Assembly: GCA_028226535.1 (NCBI GenBank)
Contig: JAOJEG010000011.1
Location: 1-26,710, forward strand
Source of the DNA: Candidatus Pelagibacter sp.
GTDB taxonomy: Bacteria > Pseudomonadota > Alphaproteobacteria > Pelagibacterales > Pelagibacteraceae
Length of the DNA stretch: 26,710 nucleotides
Direction: 5' to 3'
Notes under the pieces: generated by a model
The model's database searches: none
Told to the model about the DNA's origin: nothing
What the model saw: only the letters and a program-made list of their open reading frames with translations
Part shown: one piece after another, positions 6,904-13,742 of the stretch
Numbering within the stretch: the stretch's first letter is position 1
How the letters are laid out: the number at the start of each line of letters is the position of its first letter
Translations under genes and position numbers: made by a program

Positions 6904-7788
6904 ATGATTAGAAATAAAAAAAAAGATATTCAAAAATTCGCAAAATTTTTTTCACCTAAAAATCTAAAAGTTTCAATAGATATGATTCAGTCAATGTACA
7001 CGACAGAATCTAGTATTCTTTATAAAGAATTAAATGTTTTTGATGATAGATTTTCTAATAGTGAAAAAGAATATATCAGATTTTTACTTAAATTTTTTTC
7101 TGGTTTAGATAATAATACCGAAGAACTAGCAGACAGTTTTTGCTTCTTGGTTAAAAATAAAAAATATAAATCATCTATGTTTCTTTTAAGAGGTTTAATA
7201 GAGGCTATTATTTTTAATATCTATGTTACGCACAAGTTGTTTTTTCATTTTAAAAAGAAAGATATGAATAATTTTTTATCGTTGTTTTTTAAAGCAAATT
7301 TGGGTCATTCTGAATACAGTTTGAAGTCATATGAACTCGTAACCTCTAGTAATTTATTAAAAAAAATTATTAAAAAAACAATTCATAAAAAGATTCATAT
7401 TAATAATTGTAAAGAATTTTATGAAAATACAAATTTTCTCACAAAAATTTTAGATACTAAAAAAATTAATAATTTTGAGTTTTTTAAAGAGAGAGAAAAT
7501 TGGTCATTCACATACAAGAATATAGAATATATTCTTAATGATAAAACTCACGATCTAATCAATGTTTACCATAGACTTTGTGAGATTATTCACCCAACAA
7601 GTATAGAAATTCATGGTCATAAAGATGAAATTTCAGATATAGAGTACAGATCCTTAATTTATGAATTCGCTAATACTGATGCTCTTGCGCTCAATCTTTA
7701 TTCTACTTTTTTTAAAATTTATATAATTGAAAATATAATTAAAAATAAAAAAGATTATATTGAAAGCTTTAAATCTTTTTTAAGATAA
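6904..7788 (+). CDS. HEPN/DUF5677-like protein of unknown function
   Basis: 294 residues, very rich in Lys, Asn, Ile and Phe, with no membrane segment. It is mainly alpha-helical. Two features recall DUF5677/HEPN-type helical proteins: SMFLLRGLIEAIIFN (91-105) and VYHRLCEIIHPTS (221-233). The latter contains Arg224-x5-His230, within the Rx4-6H spacing used by HEPN ribonucleases. The match is by eye and is weak to moderate. It is the only plus-strand gene of the island, divergent from the operon that ends at 5617, and its 3' end overlaps the GIY-YIG gene by 9 bp. A role in phage defence or as a toxin is possible but unproven. Confidence 0.7.
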   Translation: MIRNKKKDIQKFAKFFSPKNLKVSIDMIQSMYTTESSILYKELNVFDDRFSNSEKEYIRFLLKFFSGLDNNTEELADSFCFLVKNKKYKSSMFLLRGLIEAIIFNIYVTHKLFFHFKKKDMNNFLSLFFKANLGHSEYSLKSYELVTSSNLLKKIIKKTIHKKIHINNCKEFYENTNFLTKILDTKKINNFEFFKERENWSFTYKNIEYILNDKTHDLINVYHRLCEIIHPTSIEIHGHKDEISDIEYRSLIYEFANTDALALNLYSTFFKIYIIENIIKNKKDYIESFKSFLR

Positions 7789-8694
7789 TTTTTTTCTTCT
7801 ATATGCAGACTTACAATTATTTGAGCAAAATTTTGATCTAGAAGGAAAATAAGTTTCATATTCGGAGTTACAATTTAAACATATTTTTTTAGTTGTTTTT
7901 CTATTTATCCATGTTTCTTTCCCATGTTTACTATGCCATTTTCTCCCTTCTTCACTTGCGTGCCATTTTTTTGTAAGTTCTCTAAGTTCGGACAATATCT
8001 TCAGACCTACTTTTGAAGTCCAATATTTTTTTGATTTAATTCTTCCTCTATTTAAATTGTCCAATATTATTTCTCTCATCCATTTTGGTCTTGGTTTTCC
8101 TTTAAATTTGTCACGAAGTTTTTTTCTAGTTACACTAGATACATTTGCTTTGATAATTTTTAATTTTTTTGAGAGATTTAATCTCATTTCTTTTGTATAG
8201 ACTCTTTTTTTATTTGCCTCAGAAATTGCTTTCTTAGTACTCTCACTCATTGGACTTCCTGTCTTACCTTGACCTCCATCGGTCATGTTAGTTAGTATTC
8301 CAGTTTTATTATCTTTTCGTCCAAACTTTTTAATTAAAATCTCTTCTTCTTTAAGAGCATCTTCCCAAGATTTCATTTTAACAATTTCAATTTTTACTCC
8401 TTTTTTTCCAATTTTTCTTATTACATTTATTGTTAAGTTGTTTCTTCTACTCAGATTCCATGCACGTTTTTTTACACCAGCTCCAACATAAAATATTTTT
8501 TTAGTATCTTTTCTAAACCATTTATAAATATATGGGTAAGCTGGTATAGGTTTTGCTACATTTCTAGGGAGCGATAAATTCTTAAAAAACTTCTTTGCAT
8601 ATTTATTATAATCATCTTTTGTCTCTGCAAGATTTTTTGGAAGAAATTTACCAGATTTTTTATGTCTTTTTACGTAGGATAAATTTTTTGACAT
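7780..8694 (-). CDS. GIY-YIG homing-type endonuclease with NUMOD3 motifs and C-terminal zinc finger
   Basis: 304 residues from the ATG at 8694. An in-frame TTG at 8709 would add five residues, but the ATG is preferred. The GIY-YIG nuclease domain (about 54-130) shows YIY (55-57), YVG (69-71), Arg77 and an acidic EEE cluster near 116-118 that would supply the metal-binding Glu. LTNMTDGGQG (134-143) follows, then a NUMOD3-like DNA-binding repeat (SPMSESTKKAISEA) and a second one at FKGKPRPKW. The C-terminus has a Cys4 zinc finger (Cys272, Cys275, Cys290, Cys294). Such proteins cut a specific DNA site and promote their own spread. It sits directly beside the right copy of DR2 (8730-8766), at the promoter-proximal end of cargo 2, so it could help mobilise the unit. 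It is a free-standing gene, not inside an intron. Confidence 0.85.
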   Translation of the reverse strand: MSKNLSYVKRHKKSGKFLPKNLAETKDDYNKYAKKFFKNLSLPRNVAKPIPAYPYIYKWFRKDTKKIFYVGAGVKKRAWNLSRRNNLTINVIRKIGKKGVKIEIVKMKSWEDALKEEEILIKKFGRKDNKTGILTNMTDGGQGKTGSPMSESTKKAISEANKKRVYTKEMRLNLSKKLKIIKANVSSVTRKKLRDKFKGKPRPKWMREIILDNLNRGRIKSKKYWTSKVGLKILSELRELTKKWHASEEGRKWHSKHGKETWINRKTTKKICLNCNSEYETYFPSRSKFCSNNCKSAYRRKKLS

Positions 8695-8729
8695 CTTTAA
8701 AGATATCAAACTACTTTAATATTTTAAAT

Positions 8730-8766
8730 TTGTTTTATCTCTTATTTGCCTAGTCTGGTGCCTAGT
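8730..8766. repeat. Direct repeat DR2, right copy
   Basis: 37 bp matching 5567-5603 with one mismatch, including both CCTAG half-sites at 12-bp spacing (8749 and 8761). Confidence 0.85.
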
Positions 8767-8773
8767 TTGTTCC

Positions 8774-8805
8774 TTAAATTGATGAGTCTTTAAGCAATTT
8801 ATTTT
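8774..8805. repeat. Conserved 32-bp right-end motif, copy in unit 2
   Basis: Same as 5384-5415 except for one base. The offset between the two copies (3390 bp) is the same as for TCCGCATA and the remnant ORF, so the whole block is collinear. Confidence 0.7.
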
Positions 8806-8830
8806 TAATGAAAGTTGAATAGTCCGCATA

Positions 8831-8870
8831 ACTAGTGTGATGTAGTGTGAGGTAGTGTGAAGAAGTGTGT
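8831..8870. repeat. 10-bp tandem repeats, unit 2 type
   Basis: Four consecutive decamers: ACTAGTGTGA, TGTAGTGTGA, GGTAGTGTGA, AGAAGTGTGT. The core is TAGTGTGA in the first three and AAGTGTGT in the last. They sit at the same place as the TTTAATG decamers of unit 1 but have a different sequence. Confidence 0.8.
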
Positions 8871-8874
8871 ACCT

Positions 8875-8943
8875 CTAACGCCCCAAATAATCGCCAGCTT
8901 CCTGTATCATTTTCCACAGTTTACTTGCGTTTTCTTTATTCAC
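8875..8943 (-). pseudogene. 22-codon remnant (copy 3) of the 5' end of the small phage-like gene
   Basis: Starts with GTG (8943). It encodes the same peptide start as copy 2 except for Met in place of the first Ile, and ends Gly-Arg-TAG at exactly the same codon. Several third-position changes are silent. In the insertion model this is the oldest, original 5' end, since the region upstream of it leads into yajQ rather than into cargo. Confidence 0.6.
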
Positions 8944-8972
8944 ATTAACCTATTTTATGTTTTATCTCTTTC

Positions 8973-8989
8973 GTTTAGTTTTTCTAAAC
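8973..8989. terminator. Small inverted repeat downstream of yajQ
   Basis: GTTTAG and CTAAAC separated by five T (plus strand) can form a 6-bp hairpin 15 bp beyond the yajQ stop. There is no clear U-tract on the minus strand after it, so a terminator role is tentative. It lies where units 1 and 2 have their core half-sites and may instead be an unoccupied core site. Confidence 0.3.
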
Positions 8990-9003
8990 TCATTTATTCT
9001 AGA

Positions 9004-9489
9004 TTAATCTCTAAAATTTATAAATTCAATTGGAAGACCAATATCAATTGTTTTAATAGCTGCTATAGCATCCTGGAGGTCGTCTCTTTTTTTTCCATCA
9101 ACTCTTAATTCTTCTCCTTGAATTTTGATCTGAATTTTAAGTTTAAGTTTTTTTATATCTCCTATAATCTGTTTTGCATTTTCCTGGCTTATTCCTTCTT
9201 TTAACTCACTAACTTGTCGAATGGTACCTCCTGAAGCACTTTCTGAGTTTTTCACACTCAAAACTCTTGGATCTACTTTTCTTCTTATAAGGTGAGTTTC
9301 TAAAAGCTCATTTACTTGCTTAAGTTTTAACTCATCTGTAGCTATTGTAGTTATTGTTTTATCTTTTCGTTCTATTGAAATATTAAGACCTTTAAAATCA
9401 TACCGATTACTAATTTCTCTTAAGCAATTCGCGAGAGCATTATCAAATTCTTGATAGTTGACTTTACTAATTACATCAAATGAAGGCAT
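9004..9489 (-). CDS. yajQ: YajQ-family nucleotide-binding protein
   Basis: 161 residues, the normal length of the YajQ/UPF0234 family. Its signature features are present: MPSFDVISKVN at the N-terminus, NRYDFKG (28-34), ETHLIRRKVDPR in the middle and RVDGKKRDDLQ near the C-terminus. The fold is two ferredoxin-like domains. Members bind nucleotides, and some have been reported to bind cyclic di-GMP or RNA, so the role here is best left as nucleotide or RNA binding. It stands alone at the right border of the island, divergent from the dehydrogenase gene with a 72-bp AT-rich gap. The start ATG at 9489 agrees with the family. Confidence 0.93.
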   Translation of the reverse strand: MPSFDVISKVNYQEFDNALANCLREISNRYDFKGLNISIERKDKTITTIATDELKLKQVNELLETHLIRRKVDPRVLSVKNSESASGGTIRQVSELKEGISQENAKQIIGDIKKLKLKIQIKIQGEELRVDGKKRDDLQDAIAAIKTIDIGLPIEFINFRD

Positions 9490-9561
9490 AATTTTTTTAT
9501 TAATTTATATGATAATACATTTTTTATTAAAATAAATTAAAGATAAGATAAATATTTAAAA

Positions 9562-10581
9562 ATGAAAAAAATTAGAATTCATATTAGAAATAACCATTGG
9601 AAAGAGGGTTTTTTACCCTGTGATCTAGAAGGTGAAAAGCATAGTACAATTACTAAAAATGAATTTGAAAAAGGACTTATTCAATATCCAGAAATCAAAG
9701 ATAAAATAGAATATCTGGTGGATTGGGATGAAGATAATTATATCTCTTCAATGAAAGAGGCAGATGTTTTGTTAGGTTGGCAATTTCCAACTAATAATAT
9801 TGGAGAAATTGCACCAAATCTTAAATGGATCCATGTTAGTTCAGCAGGTGTTAATCATTTATCTCCGTTTGATTGGATGAAAGATGGTTTAATTTTAACT
9901 AATAGTAGTGGAGTTCACTCTAAAAAAGCAGGTGAGTTTGGATTAATGAGTATTTTAATGCTTCAAAACCAAATGACGAAAATTGTTACTAACCAAAAAA
10001 ATAAAGAATTTGTTACTTTGCTTAGCAAGCCAATTGATGGATTTAAAGTAGTTGTTGTTGGAACTGGTTCATTAGGTGGGTCGATGATTAAACATATCAG
10101 TAAACTTGGAGCTGAAGTAATTGGTGTAAATCGAAGAGGGAGAGCCGTTGAAGGTTGCTCAAAGATAATTACTTTTAATAAAATTGATGAAGTGTTACCT
10201 GTTGCTGACTTTTTATACCTTGCGGTCCCTGAAACAGAGGAAACAAAAGGATTAATAAATAAAGAAAGATTGGATAGTCTTAAACCTAAATGTGGAATAG
10301 TTAATATTGGAAGACAATCTGTTTTAGATTATGAAGCTTTAAGAATTAAATTAGAAAAGAATGAACTAGCAGGAGCAATTTTAGATGTATTTTCTCATGA
10401 ACCCATTCCAAAAAACTCTAATCTTTGGGATACACCTAATTTAATAATCACCCCACATATTTCATCAGATAGTCAAGGTAACTATATTGAAATGGTGTTA
10501 AAAATTTTTTTTAAAAATTTGAAATTATTTATTGAAAACAAAGAGTTAATAAACCAAATTGATAAAAATCTAGGTTATTAA
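9562..10581 (+). CDS. D-2-hydroxyacid dehydrogenase (NAD(P)-dependent)
   Basis: 339 residues with the two-domain layout of D-isomer-specific 2-hydroxyacid dehydrogenases. The nucleotide-binding motif is VVGTGSLGG (166-173). The catalytic trio is visible as Arg251 in NIGRQS, Glu280 in HEP and His299 in TPHISS. The enzyme should interconvert a 2-keto acid and a D-2-hydroxy acid. Glyoxylate/hydroxypyruvate or a related acid is plausible, but the substrate cannot be assigned. The gene is a single plus-strand unit, divergent from yajQ, and converges on the MFS gene with only 3 bp between the stops. Confidence 0.88.
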   Translation: MKKIRIHIRNNHWKEGFLPCDLEGEKHSTITKNEFEKGLIQYPEIKDKIEYLVDWDEDNYISSMKEADVLLGWQFPTNNIGEIAPNLKWIHVSSAGVNHLSPFDWMKDGLILTNSSGVHSKKAGEFGLMSILMLQNQMTKIVTNQKNKEFVTLLSKPIDGFKVVVVGTGSLGGSMIKHISKLGAEVIGVNRRGRAVEGCSKIITFNKIDEVLPVADFLYLAVPETEETKGLINKERLDSLKPKCGIVNIGRQSVLDYEALRIKLEKNELAGAILDVFSHEPIPKNSNLWDTPNLIITPHISSDSQGNYIEMVLKIFFKNLKLFIENKELINQIDKNLGY

Positions 10582-10584
10582 TAA

Positions 10585-11901
10585 TTAAAAGTTGTTAGTT
10601 TTATTATCTTCATTGACCACCTCTACAACTGGCTTGATTGGTTCTTCAATCGGCTCGGTAGTTGGGTTTAATTCAATTCCAGCAGGTGTAATTGATTGAG
10701 GCATTGCTACAAATTGAGAGTCTGAATTTTCAACAACAGGTCTAATTCTTGATCTGTAAATTCCATAAATTCCAATCAAAGAATGAAAAAAAATTAAGAA
10801 AATAAAAAAACCATTTGCACCCACAATACCCATAAAAACAGAACATAAAAAAGGACCACCCATTGCACCCATACCAAATGTAAACTGTAAACTCGCACCA
10901 GCAGCAACAAACTTTTCTTTAGGAATAAAATCATTTGTATGTGCAAGAATTAAAGAGAACATCGGTAGACTGCAAAAAGAAAATAAAATTAAAAATATAT
11001 AAAACCAAAACTTATTTGATCCCAACATTCCATCATAATACATTGTGCCGCTTGCAAAAATTGCGCAAAAAGCAAAAAAAGCTGCTGCAAATGTTACAAT
11101 AATAATTACTTTTCTCCGGTCATACATGTCTGATAATTTTCCAATTGGCCATTGTGATATTGCACCTGATATTGCAAGTAAAAATGTAACAAATGATATT
11201 TGAAAAATAGAAAAATTCATTGTTGTTGCATATACAGCAAGTAAAGTGAATAATGCAGATTGTATTGTTCCATAAAAAAATGAACTAACCATTCCAAATG
11301 GAGAAGAGATAAATACTTCTTGCAAAGACATCTTGGATATTTTTTTAAATGTTGGTGCTTTTCTTTTAGTAAGCAATATTGGAATTAGTGCAGCTGAAGT
11401 TATAACGGAAATCAATATAAAAGGTTCAAAGTTAAGTGGATCACTAAAGTTAAGTAAAAACATTCCAAGTCCCATGGCACCATAAAGAATGACCATGTAA
11501 ACAGATAAAACACTACCTCTGTTTTTGTTGCTTGCTCTATCGTTTAACCAGCTTTCAGCTACAGTATAAATAGAGACCATACTAATTCCAGTAAGCACTC
11601 TTAATAAAAACCAAACAAAAGGGCTTACATATACAGCGTGAATTAAAACTACTAGCGATGCAACTGATGCAAAGGCTGCAAAAACTCTAATATGCCCAAC
11701 ACGAGAAATAATTTGAGGAATAGTTTTGGCTCCAATAAAGTAACCAACAAAATATCCAGACATCATAAATCCAGTTGCAGTTAAACTAAACTCTTCTTTA
11801 ACTGCTCTAACCCCAAGTAGTGATCCTTGAAATCCATAGGCAAGCATTAATGCACCCATTCCCAAGAATAATGCCCATGAATTTTTTAATACTTTTTCCA
11901 T
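10585..11901 (-). CDS. MFS transporter
   Basis: 438 residues with about twelve hydrophobic helices (roughly 10-385) and a cytoplasmic tail of about 50 residues rich in Pro, Glu, Val and Asn. The A-type MFS loop between helices 2 and 3 is recognisable as GYFIGAKTIPQIISRVGHIRV, and the matching loop in the second half is GKLSDMYDRRKVI. It resembles uncharacterised YcaD-like members of the family; the substrate is unknown. It lies 57 bp downstream of the DMT transporter gene and may be cotranscribed with the glutathione genes. Confidence 0.88.
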   Translation of the reverse strand: MEKVLKNSWALFLGMGALMLAYGFQGSLLGVRAVKEEFSLTATGFMMSGYFVGYFIGAKTIPQIISRVGHIRVFAAFASVASLVVLIHAVYVSPFVWFLLRVLTGISMVSIYTVAESWLNDRASNKNRGSVLSVYMVILYGAMGLGMFLLNFSDPLNFEPFILISVITSAALIPILLTKRKAPTFKKISKMSLQEVFISSPFGMVSSFFYGTIQSALFTLLAVYATTMNFSIFQISFVTFLLAISGAISQWPIGKLSDMYDRRKVIIIVTFAAAFFAFCAIFASGTMYYDGMLGSNKFWFYIFLILFSFCSLPMFSLILAHTNDFIPKEKFVAAGASLQFTFGMGAMGGPFLCSVFMGIVGANGFFIFLIFFHSLIGIYGIYRSRIRPVVENSDSQFVAMPQSITPAGIELNPTTEPIEEPIKPVVEVVNEDNKTNNF

Positions 11902-11958
11902 CTGAATCGCTGTCTATTTCTGATTTGTGGCCAAATCAAGTTAATTGTATTTTAAGTT

Positions 11959-12819
11959 TTATGAATTTTTGAGCTTTTGGTAAGAGTGGATGGCAATGGT
12001 AAATATGATTACCGCACCCCCAGTTATTGTTTCGATACTAGGCTGCTCTTTGATTACCATCCATACCCAAAAAGGACCAATGATAGTTTCTAACAAAAAG
12101 AACAAATTAACTTCCTCTGCTGGAATAAATCTTGGAGCAATGGTTACAAGAACAAAAGGAATAGCCACACACATGATACACATTAAAGGAATGATATATA
12201 AATCAAGGTCAACTAAAGCGTATGTTTCAATGAAAAACATAGCAAATACTGCAACAAATAATTTTCCAACCACAGCTGCTGGAACCAAGTTCTTCTTTTT
12301 AGCAGATCTTATAGTGACCGCTCCAATTGCAAGACCAAGAGCAGTAACAAGACCCAGTAAATCACCATAAATATTACCTAATTGAATTGAATCATAGAAA
12401 ATATAGACAGCTGACATAAAAGTAATTCCAATTGCAATCCAAGTTTTATTATCAGGCATTTCTTTAAGGAAAATCGCACCTAAAACTGCTGATAACATTG
12501 GAGCCATTGCAATCATCACTAAAGTATTAGCTACATTAGTATTTTGAATTGAAACCACAAAGGCAATGTTTGTAACTGAAAAAGTTGCGATATAAATTAT
12601 TCCGTGGCGACCACTATTTAACAGCATTTTAAAAAATTCTGCTTTATAGATTATAAGCATTCCAATTAAAACAGTGAAGAAGGGGATAGCTCCACGGTAG
12701 AAAACCAAACCCCAAGTATCGACATTTGACAATCTAATAAATAAACTGTCAGGGGTTATAAACATTACCGCAACAAAAGCTAATAACGATCCTTTTTTTT
12801 GATCTGATAATGTTTTCAT
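11959..12819 (-). CDS. DMT/EamA-family transporter
   Basis: 286 residues from the ATG at 12819, with ten predicted membrane helices in two EamA repeats; the second repeat ends in EEVNLFFLLETIIGPFWVW. An in-frame TTG at 12837 would add six residues. The ATG is preferred because GGAGAG lies about ten bases upstream and it overlaps the gshB stop as ATGA, the usual coupling. It is likely an exporter or importer of a small metabolite. Its coupling to gshA-gshB suggests a link to thiol or amino-acid metabolism, but that is inference. Confidence 0.88.
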   Translation of the reverse strand: MKTLSDQKKGSLLAFVAVMFITPDSLFIRLSNVDTWGLVFYRGAIPFFTVLIGMLIIYKAEFFKMLLNSGRHGIIYIATFSVTNIAFVVSIQNTNVANTLVMIAMAPMLSAVLGAIFLKEMPDNKTWIAIGITFMSAVYIFYDSIQLGNIYGDLLGLVTALGLAIGAVTIRSAKKKNLVPAAVVGKLFVAVFAMFFIETYALVDLDLYIIPLMCIMCVAIPFVLVTIAPRFIPAEEVNLFFLLETIIGPFWVWMVIKEQPSIETITGGAVIIFTIAIHSYQKLKNS

Positions 12820-13742
12820 GCTTTTAATTCTCTCCAAAAAGTTTTTGCAAGATTAATTCCTGACAAATCATATAGTGTTTTCAATCCAGTAGGGGATGTA
12901 ACATTGATGTCACCATTTAGTTTTTGATCGATAAAATCAATACCAGCAAAAAAAATATTTTGTTTTTTTAAATCTTTTGCGATTAATGTTGAAATTTTAT
13001 TTTCAATTTTTGTAAGTTTTATATTGATAGGTTTAGCACCTTTACTCATGTTACTTAAAAAAGAACCTTTTTTTGGAACTCTAGATATTGCTCCACATAC
13101 TTTTCCATTAATCAAAAACACTCGTTTATCTCCTTTGCTAATTTTAGGAATAAATTTTTGACACATTATGTGGTCATGTTGTTTTATAAATTTTTTAATT
13201 ATTTTTAAATTAAAACTAGTTAATAAATGAATATCATTACCACTATAACTATGAATGGGTTTTAAAATTACTTTTTTATGTTTTTTAAAAAAATTTTTAA
13301 TTTCATCTATATTTTGAGTAAAGATAGTATTGGGCATATATTTTTGAAATTTAACTGAATAGAGTTTTTCAGACACATTTCTAATTGAAGTCGGATTATT
13401 TAAAATTTGCACCTTTTTTTTAATTGTATCTAAAATATAAGTTGCAGATATATATTCTAAGTTAAAAGGAGGGTCCTGACGAATTAAGATAAACTTACAT
13501 TTTGTAAGATCTAGTTTTTGTTTTTTTAAAATTTTAAAAAATTTTTTATTTTTGTAATTAAATTGAATAAAACATCCAGCTGCAATAACTTTGGAATTAA
13601 TAATAGATAGATCTTTAGGGTCATAATAAAATATTTTATAATTTTTATTTTGTATTTCATGTGCAAGGAATACACTGGTATCTGTAACAGGATTAAGTTT
13701 TGAAGGGTTATTTCCTTGAACAGCAACTATTTTATTTGTCAT
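12816..13742 (-). CDS. gshB: Glutathione synthetase
   Basis: 308 residues, the usual length for bacterial GshB. It joins gamma-glutamylcysteine and glycine with ATP. The N-terminal domain carries LIRQDPPFNLEYISATYIL-type sequence (about 86-104), typical of the family. The ATP-grasp part includes ILNNPTSIRNVSEKLY (112-127), VILKPIHSYSGNDI (157-170) and the C-terminal INVTSPTGL. It overlaps gshA by 11 bp upstream and the DMT gene by 4 bp downstream. It is another glycine-consuming step in this window. The protein is strongly Lys/Ile-rich, as expected for the base composition. Confidence 0.93.
   Translation of the reverse strand: MTNKIVAVQGNNPSKLNPVTDTSVFLAHEIQNKNYKIFYYDPKDLSIINSKVIAAGCFIQFNYKNKKFFKILKKQKLDLTKCKFILIRQDPPFNLEYISATYILDTIKKKVQILNNPTSIRNVSEKLYSVKFQKYMPNTIFTQNIDEIKNFFKKHKKVILKPIHSYSGNDIHLLTSFNLKIIKKFIKQHDHIMCQKFIPKISKGDKRVFLINGKVCGAISRVPKKGSFLSNMSKGAKPINIKLTKIENKISTLIAKDLKKQNIFFAGIDFIDQKLNGDINVTSPTGLKTLYDLSGINLAKTFWRELKA

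Larger units (their letters stand above)
3809..8990. mobile_element. Modular accessory island made of two cargo units with repeated ends
   Basis: The region between the end of ltaE and yajQ holds accessory genes and a repeated backbone. The repeat contains the 5' end of the small gene, a TGTTTTATCTCT block, a pair of core half-sites, a 32-bp conserved motif and a 40-bp run of 10-bp repeats. Unit 1 spans roughly 3975-5490 (protease) and unit 2 roughly 5490-8880 (operon, HEPN-like gene, GIY-YIG gene). The two right-hand blocks, 5341-5580 and 8731-8970, align without a gap. No integrase, transposase or resolvase is present, so the units appear non-autonomous or decayed. That it is mobile is inferred from repeats and cargo; the exact boundaries are uncertain. 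Confidence 0.65.
8695..9003. other. 309-bp gene-free stretch: right end of unit 2 and island border
   Basis: It contains, in order, the leader of the GIY-YIG gene, the right copy of DR2 (8730-8766), the 32-bp motif (8774-8805), TCCGCATA (8823-8830), four 10-bp repeats (8831-8870), a 22-codon remnant (8875-8943), TGTTTTATCTCT (8958-8969), and an inverted repeat (8973-8989) before the 3' end of yajQ. Confidence 0.8.

Noticed and set aside
8831..8870. Short tandem repeats as a possible CRISPR array
   Set aside because: The units are only 10 bp, directly abutting with no spacers, and no cas genes are near.
8857..9108. Plus-strand frame of 83 codons across the island border
   Set aside because: It runs through the decamers, the remnant ORF and antisense yajQ, so it is a chance frame.
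11990..12370. Plus-strand frame of 126 codons
   Set aside because: Fully antisense to the DMT transporter, and its composition mirrors a membrane-protein complement.
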